Assembly (NCBI GenBank): GCA_964538065.1
Contig: CAZIDG010000161.1
Location: 1 to 6,792 of the forward strand
DNA: 6,792 nucleotides
Source: G963664225 sp964538065
GTDB lineage: Bacteria > Verrucomicrobiota > Verrucomicrobiia > Limisphaerales > UBA1319
Direction: 5' to 3'
Shown: positions 1-6,271 of the stretch, piece after piece
Layout: every line of letters begins with the position of its first letter
Numbering within the stretch: position 1 is the stretch's first letter
The notes under the pieces: generated by a model
Told to the model about the DNA's origin: nothing
What the model saw: the letters and a program-made list of their open reading frames with translations, nothing else
Databases searched by the model: none
Position numbers and translations under genes: made by a program

Positions 1-30
1 TGGGCTATCATAGGCCGCGCCTTCAGCGCT
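1..30 (+). repeat. Possible 3' end of another C-type repeat module, cut by the window edge
   Basis: The first bases (GGGCTAT, then a GCGC-CTTCA-GCGC stem-loop at 17-29) resemble the end of the C modules at 337-361 and 5413-5437. There GGCTATAACAT is followed by a GGCCT-TAC-AGGCC stem-loop. Order fits as well: in the right-hand repeat cluster a C module is followed after a short spacer by more H modules, and here this stretch lies about 85 bases before an H module. The match is loose, with different stem bases and a different loop, so this may be a related family member or chance. The decisive sequence lies left of the window. Confidence 0.33.
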
Positions 31-114
31 CCGGAGGGTGAATCGCATTCGTCAACACACAGGATTCAATGGAGGGTCCATGGTCAGCAGTGGGCGTTTC
101 CGCACAGGAGGTAT

Positions 115-361
115 GAATGTTCGCCAGGAGGTGGGGCGAGGCAGTCCTCTGTCCGCCGCTGCCGCGCGTGCGCCGTGGCCTGTTTGTCCATGAAGAATCC
201 CAAAAGAAATGGCCGCAAAAACGCGCAAAAAGGAAAAGGAAATCCGGCACACCGGGAGGTTGCGCCCTTAACAGGGCTTGGAGATTTGTTGTTGCGTGTG
301 ACCTGGGGCTCCGCGCTCGCCGCGCTCCACCCCAGGCTATAACATGCCGGCCTTACAGGCC
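115..361 (+). repeat. Left copy of composite repeat (hairpin module H, A-rich module B, multi-stem module C)
   Basis: This is a non-coding composite repeat whose second copy lies at 5197-5437 in the same orientation. H (115-188) starts GAATGTTCGCCAGGAGG. It then forms a stem from 135-143 (A139 bulged, one G-T wobble at 141/152) with 150-157 around a six-base loop. B (189-243) is A-rich, with CCGCAAAAACGCGCAAAAAGG. C (244-361) holds several stem-loops: GCCCT/AGGGC at 264-277, an outer CCTGGGG/CCCCAGG at 302-308 and 330-336 enclosing CGCG/CGCG at 312-324, and GGCCT/AGGCC at 349-361. By hand, 189-361 against 5272-5437 shows about six substitutions and two small length differences (6 and 1 bases) over 166 aligned positions. 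No transposase or target-site duplication is visible. A dispersed structured or MITE-like element is the best description; its function is unknown. Confidence 0.85.
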
Positions 362-442
362 CAGGGTTGTGTTTCAGTCGAACACCGGGCCATGGCTTGC
401 TTGGTGCCTGATGGGTTAACAAAAGATACAAGAGAAACATCA

Positions 443-472
443 TTGTATTTAGTGGCGTTATGGCCTCATAAT
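443..472 (+). promoter_or_regulatory. Possible sigma-70-type promoter of the giant surface-protein gene
   Basis: TTGTAT (443-448) and CATAAT (467-472) are 18 bases apart, giving a fair -35/-10 pair in the AT-richer gap between the left repeat and the gene. Transcription would start near 479 and leave a very short leader that just includes the RBS. This rests on consensus similarity only. Promoter motifs in this group of bacteria are poorly known and the promoter could lie further upstream, inside the repeat. Confidence 0.3.
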
Positions 473-481
473 ACGGGAATA

Positions 482-487
482 TAAGGT
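482..487 (+). promoter_or_regulatory. Ribosome binding site for the giant gene, ambiguous between two ATGs
   Basis: TAAGGT lies before two adjacent in-frame ATG codons at 491 and 494. Its GG (485-486) is only four bases from the first ATG but seven from the second, a more usual distance. Translation may therefore start at 494, giving the typical signal-peptide start MKQN. The difference is one residue and does not affect the product. Confidence 0.5.
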
Positions 488-490
488 CAA

Positions 491-3400
491 ATGATGAAAC
501 AAAACCCGGTCACCCTGGCCCTGGCGTTCATATTGCTTTTTATTACAACTGCCAGCGCGCAAACCTACGTTTCCATGTCTGAGCGCACCGTGAATCGGTT
601 GCTGGCCGATTCCAAGCGGCCGTATGTCTATGCGCTGAATGCGGCCAATGGCCTCATGCCCGGCACGTTGCTTGCCCTCAATTCCACCAATGGGAGCATC
701 AAGAAGGAAATCAGCGTGGGTTACAGCCCCACGGATATGTCGATCGATCCCGCCGGGGACGCCCTTTATGTCATCAACATGGGGAGCCGGACGGTTACCA
801 AGGTCGATCTGGCCACCTTCACCACGGCCGGGGAAAAGGAAATCACCTTGCCCAACACCGGTAATCTGACCAACCTCCTGCATGTGGCGGCGGGCCTGGA
901 CGAGCTGCTGTATTGCACCGACGGCGCCACAGTGCCGACCATCACGTTGTATGATTTTGCCACCGGCGCCAGGGTGGCGGTCTTTGATGATGGATCCGGG
1001 GTGGGTGCCATGGCCTTCGGCAGCAGCCATCAAAGTCTATATGCCTGGCGGCAGTATGGCTGGGACACGATTCCCTCCAATTCGCTGCTCAAGCGCTATG
1101 ATGCTTCGAACCGCCAACGTTTGACCCAGCTCGAGACGTCCAGCGTCTCCATGGAGCGCGATCCCCTGGATACGCCGGTGCTGCTGGATCGCAGCCAGCG
1201 ATACGTGTTCACCAAGAAATACAAATTTGACGCCAGCGATGTCTCGGTCACACGCGCCACGTTTGCCGAGAATATCTATGCCATTTCACCCGATGGCGCG
1301 GTGGCCTTCGGCAACAACACCATCTTCAATGCCCTGACTGGGAACGCCATCACCAATATCGGTATTTCCAGTGTGGTGCAAACGATGTCAGGCGACCAGA
1401 CCAGGTTCTTCTGCATGTCCCCGAAGGGATCGACCCTCCTGGAGGTTTATACGATAAACCAGATCCTGCCCGCCCGGGGCCCGGAGGTTGTCCCCACGCC
1501 CAGCGATGCCTCAGTGGTCAGCCTCCCCTTGACCAGCCTCGCGTGGACCGGTTCGCCCTACGCGCTCCTGTATGATGTGTACTGGGGTGACAACCAGGCG
1601 GAGGTTGAGGCGGCCACCACGACGTCTCCGCAATATATGGGTCTCGCCACCACGGCCCGGCAGGCCCTGCCCGGCCCATTGCAGACGGGCCGGACGTATT
1701 ATTGGCGCGTGGACACGCATTATTTCGCCGTGACCAACACGGGACCGGTCTGGTCCTTCACGGTGTCTCCCATTGCGGCCAATCCCGGCCGGGTGACCTG
1801 CGAGACGATTACGGGTTTCAATGCGGCCAGCCTGCCGATCGATCTGACGGCCGCCGGTGCGGAGGCCTGGACGGCCCATGTGGCCGATGCGAGCTGGCTC
1901 GCCATCACGCCCGATTCGGGCGCCACGCCCTCCCAGCCGGTGCTCACCTTCCAGACATCGACCCTGCCTGCGGGCTCCTACACCAACTCGGTGGCCTTCA
2001 CGGCCGGCGACCTGCAGCTCATCGTGCCGGTGGTTGTGAACATCAAACCGCTGAAGGTTGCCAAGATGGTGGCCGATCGCGAGCGCCCGTACATCTACGC
2101 CATCCAGACCGCGCTTGAGACGAACCAGAACGGCTCGGTGCTGTTCATCAACACCACCAATGGAGCCATCGAACGCTCCCTGCCCATTGGCGGCCATGCC
2201 GTCGACCTGTCCATCAACTATCCCGAAGCCAGGCTCTACATTGCCAGTTGGGGGGAGTCCGCGACCTACGTGGTGGATTTGCAGACCCAGAGTCTGCTCC
2301 CCTCCCTGGATTTGGGCCCCAATGTGGCAAGGATCAACGCAGGCCGCCAGGGCCGGGTGATGATTGAGGACGTGGACCAGTGGATTTTCGCCGAGCTGAT
2401 TGATACGGCCACCGGCACGCGGCTGGCCAGAGGCTCTCTGTACCAGGGCGATGGTGAGTTCGATCCCACCGGCCGCTATTATTACCATGTCGAATGCGGC
2501 ACCATGTCGGCCAGGATGGGGCGGTATGACTTCGGTAATGACAGCTTTGTCCTGATGGGAAAGGTCGATGGTCATGCCATCTATGGATCAACCAATCTGG
2601 TCATGAGCCTGGACGGCTCGTGTCTTTTCTGGACCGGGGCGGCCTACAGGGCGGATCTCGCCGAGTTGGGCGTCCTGGGCTCTGAGATTTTTTCCTGCTC
2701 CACGAACGGTGCGCTGGCCTTCGGCAGCACGCAGGTCTTTGAAACGGCCACGCGGAAGGCCATCTTCAACCTGCCCGTCCCCGCCTCCATCTCGGTCGTG
2801 GATGGCCGGAACGAGCGGTTCTGGTATTATGACACCAACAGCGCCCTCATCCGGAGCATGCCGCTCACGGCTGTCTGCGTTCCCAGCGTCACCAAACAAC
2901 CCCCGGCCCAGACGCTCGTGGGCCTGGGCGGCAGCGTGTATCTCGCGGCCAACAGCATGGGCCTTTCGCCGCTGACCTACCAGTGGCTCAAGCAAGGCGT
3001 GACCCTCCCGGGAGAGACCAATTACTTCCTGTCCTTGAACAATATCCAGGTTACGGACGAAGGCGACTACCAGTTGGTGGTCTCCAATGCCTGGGGCTCC
3101 GTCACCAGCGCGGTGGCACAGGTGAATGTCCAGGCCCCGCCTGCCATCCTCGCGCAGCCGGATTTTACCAACGTCCTGGCGGGCCGGACGATCCGCCTCT
3201 CGGTCACCCTGGCGGGCACCAGGCCGTTCGCGTACCAATGGTTCTTTGAAAACAACATCCTCAGCGGCGCGACCAATGCCGTTCTGGAGATTCAGAATGC
3301 GAATGTGGCTCATGAAGGGCTGTATCAAGTGGCGGTGACGAATGTGGCCGGATCGATCACCAGCGCCTTGATGCGTGTGCGCGTCCAGCCCACCGCACCG

Positions 3401-5158
3401 CAGATCACTGCCCAGCCCGGGTCGCTCACCATTCCAGCCTCTTCGAACGCCCTGTTCACCACGGTCGCCGTGGGCAGCCAGCCGATGACCTATCAATGGT
3501 TCTTCAACGGACAGCCCATTGCGGGCGCCGTCACGAACTACTGCCTCGTGTCCGGCGTGCAGGCGGCTCAGGAGGGGGCGTACTGCGTCGTCGTTGGCAA
3601 TGGCCTGGGCTCGGTGACCAGCCAGGTGGCCACGCTCACCGTCACGCCCCGCGCGCCATTCTTTGTCATCCAGCCCACCAACACAGCGTGCCCCGCCGGT
3701 TCGAGCCGGACCCTGGCGGGCCAGGCCGGGGGCTCACAGCCCATCAGCTACCAGTGGCGGCATGGCGGCACGGATATTCCCAATGCGACCCAAAGCACGC
3801 TCACATTGAACAGCCTCAGCACGGCCGATGATGGCGCCTACACGCTGGTGGCCTCCAACAGCGTCGGGGTGACCGTGAGCGATCCCGCCCAACTGGTGGT
3901 TTACACGATGGCCACCCTCGAAGCGGTTCTCACCAACCAGATCGTCGAGGTCGGCGCCACCGTGGTCCTCTCGGTCCACGTCGAGGCCGAACCCGCGCCC
4001 GATTACACATGGCAGTTCAATGGCCGAAACATCGAGAACAACGGCCCCACGCTGACGCTTTCGAATATTCAGCCCAGTCAGACCGGCTACTACCGCGTCA
4101 CCGCCACCAACCTCTACAGCTCGGTCACCACCATGGCGCGCGTGAGCGTCCTGGGACATCCCGGCACGGTCGTGGCCTGGGGCGATGACTCGGCGGGCCA
4201 GGCCAGCGCGCACCCGGCATGGAACAACATCATCGATCTCGAGGGCGGCGATTACCATTCGCTGGCCTTGGACCGCAACGGCACCCTCATCGCGTGGGGA
4301 GACAATGGCGAGGGCCAGACCACCGTGCCCACCAACGCCCTGCGATATGTGGCGATGGCCTGCGGCGCCGCCCACAACCTGGCCATCCTGGAAAGCGGCG
4401 CCGTCGTCGCCTGGGGCCTCAACGAATCCAAACAATGCAAGGTGCCTGCCACGCTGAATCGCGAGGTCCTTGCCGTGGCGGCGGGCGATGCCCACAGCCT
4501 GGCCCTTCAGGCCTCAGGCACCGTGGTCGCCTGGGGCGGCAACACCTTCGGTCAGTCCAGTGTTCCTAACGGACTTGCGGACGTCGTGGCCATTGCCGCG
4601 GGCCGCAACCACTCCCTGGCCCTCAAGAGCAACGGCGCGGTGGTGGGCTGGGGCTTCAACACCCGCGGCCAGGCCTCCGCCCCTCAAATGCCCCCGGCCA
4701 CGGCCATCGCCGCCGGTTACCTCCACAGCGCCGCCCTGCTGAACAACGGCACCGTCACCGTCTGGGGCGACAACACCTATGGCCAGCGCGACGTGCCGGA
4801 AGGCCTGACCAACGTCGTCGCCATCGCCGCCGGGGATTACCACACCCTGGCCCTGCGCGCCGACGGCACGGTGGTCGCGTGGGGAGACACCTCATGTGGC
4901 CAGACCGCGGTGCCCTCCACCCTGGCAGGCGTCACGCGCATTGCCTCCGGGTACTATCACGGCCTGGCGCTCATCTCCGTGGAACGCCGCCTGAGCATCA
5001 GCCTCCTGAACACCAAGGCGGTCGTTCAATGGACGGGCTCAGGCATCCTCCAAGGATCCGCCCAACCGGTCGGTCCCTACGAGGACATCCCGTGCGAAGG
5101 AGCCTCCTACACCAACGAGGATATGACGCTCCCGGCGCGATTCTTCCGCCTGCGGTGA
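491..5158 (+). CDS. Giant secreted multidomain protein: two propeller domains, FnIII-like, BACON-like, five Ig-like and seven RCC1-like repeats
   Basis: The 1555-residue product is probably exported and surface-attached or extracellular. Its role is unknown; binding or adhesion is the natural inference, as no catalytic motif was seen. Residues 1-23 are a signal peptide (MMK, hydrophobic core, ASA before Q24). Residues about 40-325 form a YVTN-like beta-propeller (RPYVYAL at 43, NSTNGSI blade motifs). Residues about 326-427 are fibronectin III-like (YYWRVDT). Residues 428-519 look like a BACON domain (ASWLAITPDSG). Residues about 520-798 are a second propeller duplicated from the first: RPYIYAI matches RPYVYAL and GALAFG (740) matches GAVAFG (269). 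Five Ig-like domains follow (800-881, 882-966, 967-1051, 1052-1138, 1139-1222), each with YQW or YTW and an EGxY-type motif before the last strands. Residues 1223-1496 hold seven RCC1-like repeats (VVAWGDxxxGQ with GDYHSLAL), enough for one closed seven-bladed propeller. The last 59 residues end FFRLR, a common C-terminus in PVC secreted proteins. The frame is intact and the gene stands alone between direct repeats. Confidence 0.96.
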   Translation: MMKQNPVTLALAFILLFITTASAQTYVSMSERTVNRLLADSKRPYVYALNAANGLMPGTLLALNSTNGSIKKEISVGYSPTDMSIDPAGDALYVINMGSRTVTKVDLATFTTAGEKEITLPNTGNLTNLLHVAAGLDELLYCTDGATVPTITLYDFATGARVAVFDDGSGVGAMAFGSSHQSLYAWRQYGWDTIPSNSLLKRYDASNRQRLTQLETSSVSMERDPLDTPVLLDRSQRYVFTKKYKFDASDVSVTRATFAENIYAISPDGAVAFGNNTIFNALTGNAITNIGISSVVQTMSGDQTRFFCMSPKGSTLLEVYTINQILPARGPEVVPTPSDASVVSLPLTSLAWTGSPYALLYDVYWGDNQAEVEAATTTSPQYMGLATTARQALPGPLQTGRTYYWRVDTHYFAVTNTGPVWSFTVSPIAANPGRVTCETITGFNAASLPIDLTAAGAEAWTAHVADASWLAITPDSGATPSQPVLTFQTSTLPAGSYTNSVAFTAGDLQLIVPVVVNIKPLKVAKMVADRERPYIYAIQTALETNQNGSVLFINTTNGAIERSLPIGGHAVDLSINYPEARLYIASWGESATYVVDLQTQSLLPSLDLGPNVARINAGRQGRVMIEDVDQWIFAELIDTATGTRLARGSLYQGDGEFDPTGRYYYHVECGTMSARMGRYDFGNDSFVLMGKVDGHAIYGSTNLVMSLDGSCLFWTGAAYRADLAELGVLGSEIFSCSTNGALAFGSTQVFETATRKAIFNLPVPASISVVDGRNERFWYYDTNSALIRSMPLTAVCVPSVTKQPPAQTLVGLGGSVYLAANSMGLSPLTYQWLKQGVTLPGETNYFLSLNNIQVTDEGDYQLVVSNAWGSVTSAVAQVNVQAPPAILAQPDFTNVLAGRTIRLSVTLAGTRPFAYQWFFENNILSGATNAVLEIQNANVAHEGLYQVAVTNVAGSITSALMRVRVQPTAPQITAQPGSLTIPASSNALFTTVAVGSQPMTYQWFFNGQPIAGAVTNYCLVSGVQAAQEGAYCVVVGNGLGSVTSQVATLTVTPRAPFFVIQPTNTACPAGSSRTLAGQAGGSQPISYQWRHGGTDIPNATQSTLTLNSLSTADDGAYTLVASNSVGVTVSDPAQLVVYTMATLEAVLTNQIVEVGATVVLSVHVEAEPAPDYTWQFNGRNIENNGPTLTLSNIQPSQTGYYRVTATNLYSSVTTMARVSVLGHPGTVVAWGDDSAGQASAHPAWNNIIDLEGGDYHSLALDRNGTLIAWGDNGEGQTTVPTNALRYVAMACGAAHNLAILESGAVVAWGLNESKQCKVPATLNREVLAVAAGDAHSLALQASGTVVAWGGNTFGQSSVPNGLADVVAIAAGRNHSLALKSNGAVVGWGFNTRGQASAPQMPPATAIAAGYLHSAALLNNGTVTVWGDNTYGQRDVPEGLTNVVAIAAGDYHTLALRADGTVVAWGDTSCGQTAVPSTLAGVTRIASGYYHGLALISVERRLSISLLNTKAVVQWTGSGILQGSAQPVGPYEDIPCEGASYTNEDMTLPARFFRLR

Positions 5159-5196
5159 CCGCGATAGCCGCGCGGACAAGGTGCATTGGCACGTGT

Positions 5197-5437
5197 GAAC
5201 ATCCGCCAGGGGGGTAGGACGGGCACTCCGCTGCCCGCCGCGAGCCGCGCCCATGCCGTCGCCTGTTGGTTCATGAAGAATCCCAAAAGAGATGGCCGCA
5301 AAAAGGCGCAAAAAGGAAATCCGGCACACCGGGAGGTTGCGCCCTTACAGGGCTTGGGGATTTGTTGTTGCGTGTGACCTGGGGCTCCGCGCTCAGCGCG
5401 CTCCACCCCAGGCTATAACATTCCGGCCTTACAGGCC
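5197..5437 (+). repeat. Right copy of composite repeat H-B-C, direct orientation
   Basis: This is the second copy of the unit at 115-361, starting 38 bases after the stop codon of the giant gene. H starts GAACATCCGCCAGG. Its stem pairs CGGGCA (5220-5225) with TGCCCG (5232-5237) around loop CTCCGC. B (5272-5319) contains CCGCAAAAAGGCGCAAAAAGG, six bases shorter than the left copy. C (5320-5437) keeps every stem: GCCCT/AGGGC at 5341-5353, CCTGGGG/CCCCAGG at 5378-5384 and 5406-5412, CGCGC/GCGCG at 5388-5400, and GGCCT/AGGCC at 5425-5437. B and C are almost identical to the left copy while H has diverged more. The one-base length change in the GCCCT stem-loop falls in its loop and would shift any reading frame, which favours a structured nucleic acid over a protein. 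Confidence 0.85.
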
Positions 5438-5475
5438 GAAGACAGGACAAGGCCATTCCATGCCACGGGGCGCAT

Positions 5476-5492
5476 GAACATCCGCCAGGAGG
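5476..5492 (+). repeat. Isolated core of H module
   Basis: GAACATCCGCCAGGAGG matches the first 17 bases of the H modules. Unlike the others it is not followed by the hairpin; the sequence changes at once to CGAACGATATTGG. A fuller H copy starts 42 bases later. It looks like a truncated unit or a partial tandem duplication. Confidence 0.65.
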
Positions 5493-5517
5493 CGAACGAT
5501 ATTGGAACGGGATTTAC

Positions 5518-5588
5518 GAATGTCCGCCAGGAGGTAGGGCGGTCAGTCCCTTGACCGCCGCTGCCGCGCCCGTGCCGTGACACACGGC
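5518..5588 (+). repeat. Additional H module with perfect eight-pair hairpin
   Basis: This copy starts GAATGTCCGCCAGGAGG and has the best hairpin of the family: GGCGGTCA (5538-5545) pairs perfectly with TGACCGCC (5552-5559) around loop GTCCCT. After the shared CGCTGCCGCGC tail, a second stem-loop follows (GCCGTG 5574-5579, loop ACA, CACGGC 5583-5588). It runs into TTTAATTAATA, so it could weakly stop transcription, though that run is no true T-tract. B and C modules do not follow. The sequence after 5589 is unrelated to the other copies. Confidence 0.7.
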
Positions 5589-5787
5589 CTTTAATTAATA
5601 CTCTCCCCTCGTCGCGCGTCATCATCAGAATGAGACCATTGATAAATACATCGATCCGGAATTGATTTGATTCGGGGCGTTCACCGCACATGCGCCCTTG
5701 CCTCCCGGCCGTGCCACATCGCAATCTCACGCCAGCAGTAAGAGGCTTTTAAAGATTCAGCGTGTTACGTCGTGTGCCCACACCAAC

Positions 5788-5830
5788 GGCGGCCAGGGGA
5801 CTGGCCGGCCCTACCACGCCTGCGGCGTTC
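5788..5830 (-). repeat. Diverged, inverted H module
   Basis: Read on the minus strand, 5830 to 5788 gives GAACGCCGCAGGCGTGGTAGGG. Next comes a stem CGGCCA/TGGCCG (plus positions 5802-5807 and 5790-5795) with loop GTCCCC, then CCG. The plus-strand copy at 5518 has GGTAGGG in the same place, a stem CGGTCA/TGACCG, loop GTCCCT, and CCG. The 5' core has drifted but the stem is intact with a compensated pair, so common origin is likely though not certain. Confidence 0.55.
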
Positions 5831-5935
5831 GCGGGAGCTGGGGAGCCGTTGAATCTTACGCGTTTGATTTGGATGTTATTACGACTTGATGAAGGATGTT
5901 TCCAAATCCACAGCGGTTTTAATCTTAATCCAAAA

Positions 5936-5986
5936 TAGCCTTTTCTTTTTTGCGCCTTTTGAGCTTCTTTGCGGCTCACAAAATTC
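5936..5986 (-). repeat. Possible B-like A-rich repeat, inverted
   Basis: On the minus strand this stretch reads GCCGCAAAGAAGCTC and then AAAAGGCGCAAAAAAGAAAAGG, similar to the B modules (CCGCAAAAAGGCGCAAAAAGG). Translated, it gives the SRKEAQKAQK-type phrase that such GCAAA-rich repeats produce. It is on the same strand as the inverted H copy, but the order is B-like then H, the reverse of the composite units. Low complexity could explain part of the match. Confidence 0.3.
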
Positions 5987-6050
5987 CGGTGTTTCAAAAA
6001 GAGCAAGCACCCAAACATCGCTGTCTGGCACGAACAATATGATTGTCAGA

Positions 6051-6065
6051 TGTAATAAAATTACA
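6051..6065. promoter_or_regulatory. Perfect 15-base dyad, possible operator
   Basis: TGTAATAAAATTACA has six-base arms (TGTAAT 6051-6056, ATTACA 6060-6065) around AAA. A second, wider pairing, GATGT (6049-6053) with ACATC (6068-6072), overlaps it. It lies in AT-rich DNA about 220 bases before mnmG. AT-rich sequence yields chance dyads, and no known regulator is recognised. Confidence 0.3.
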
Positions 6066-6163
6066 AAACATCATCAACATAATCGCGCAACATATATAAA
6101 AATATAAAATACAACCGGCATATCTAACGAAAAGAGATAACCAAGTCATAAACTCTCATAACC

Positions 6164-6195
6164 CATAACGTTACAATGTCACGTCATAACGTTAC
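6164..6195 (+). promoter_or_regulatory. Two CATAACGTTAC direct repeats 21 bases apart, possible operator
   Basis: CATAACGTTAC occurs exactly at 6164-6174 and 6185-6195. Each contains the eight-base palindrome TAACGTTA. The 21-base spacing is two helical turns, so two bound dimers would sit on the same DNA face. Two further CATAA copies precede them (6147, 6157). TACAAT at 6172-6177 could be a -10 element overlapping the first site, but I see no good -35. The position, about 90-120 bases before mnmG, suits a regulator site. The regulator is unknown. Confidence 0.38.
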
Positions 6196-6223
6196 CGCCA
6201 AAACGTGTTCGCCGGACGGCGCA

Positions 6224-6267
6224 GAACCGCCCCCTGCAAATCACCCTATTGCAACATACGGCGGTTC
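6224..6267 (+). promoter_or_regulatory. Stem-loop in the mnmG leader just before the RBS
   Basis: GAACCGCC (6224-6231) pairs perfectly with GGCGGTTC (6260-6267). Inside it TGCAA (6235-6239) pairs with TTGCA (6249-6253), leaving a nine-base loop and an asymmetric internal loop. The structure ends five bases before the RBS (6272-6280). The 3' arm could instead pair with ACCGCC at 6194-6199, so two exclusive folds are possible. No T-tract follows, so it is not a standard terminator. It may affect mRNA stability or translation. Confidence 0.45.
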
Positions 6268-6271
6268 CACT

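Noticed and set aside
84..443. Minus-strand frame of 119 codons over the left repeat
   Set aside because: It lies inside the H-B-C repeat. The equivalent frame in the right copy is broken by a one-base length difference in the GCCCT stem-loop, so the protein is not preserved while the nucleotide structure is.
1511..2575. Long minus-strand open frame of 354 codons, and similar ones at 2588-3496 and 3734-4495
   Set aside because: They are antisense to the giant gene, whose product shows a signal peptide and a coherent series of domains. The minus-strand products are rich in R, G and H with no recognisable motif, as expected for shadow frames in GC-rich coding DNA.
5152..5180. Rho-independent terminator after the giant gene
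   Set aside because: Only weak GC dyads occur at and after the stop codon and no T-tract follows. Termination may rely on the repeat stem-loops or on Rho, but the sequence does not show it.
5186..5377. Plus-strand short frame over the right repeat, with a matching but different frame at 117-419 on the left
   Set aside because: The two copies do not keep one frame along their length, although the DNA is nearly identical. This favours a non-coding repeat.
115..5588. CRISPR array or insertion sequence
   Set aside because: The H cores are irregularly spaced with no spacer-repeat rhythm, and no cas gene is present. No transposase frame or target-site duplication was found near the repeats.
5749..6018. 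Minus-strand frame of 89 codons containing SRKEAQKAQK
   Set aside because: It runs through the B-like and H-like repeat pieces and has no convincing RBS. Its sequence is explained by the repeats and I know no family for it.
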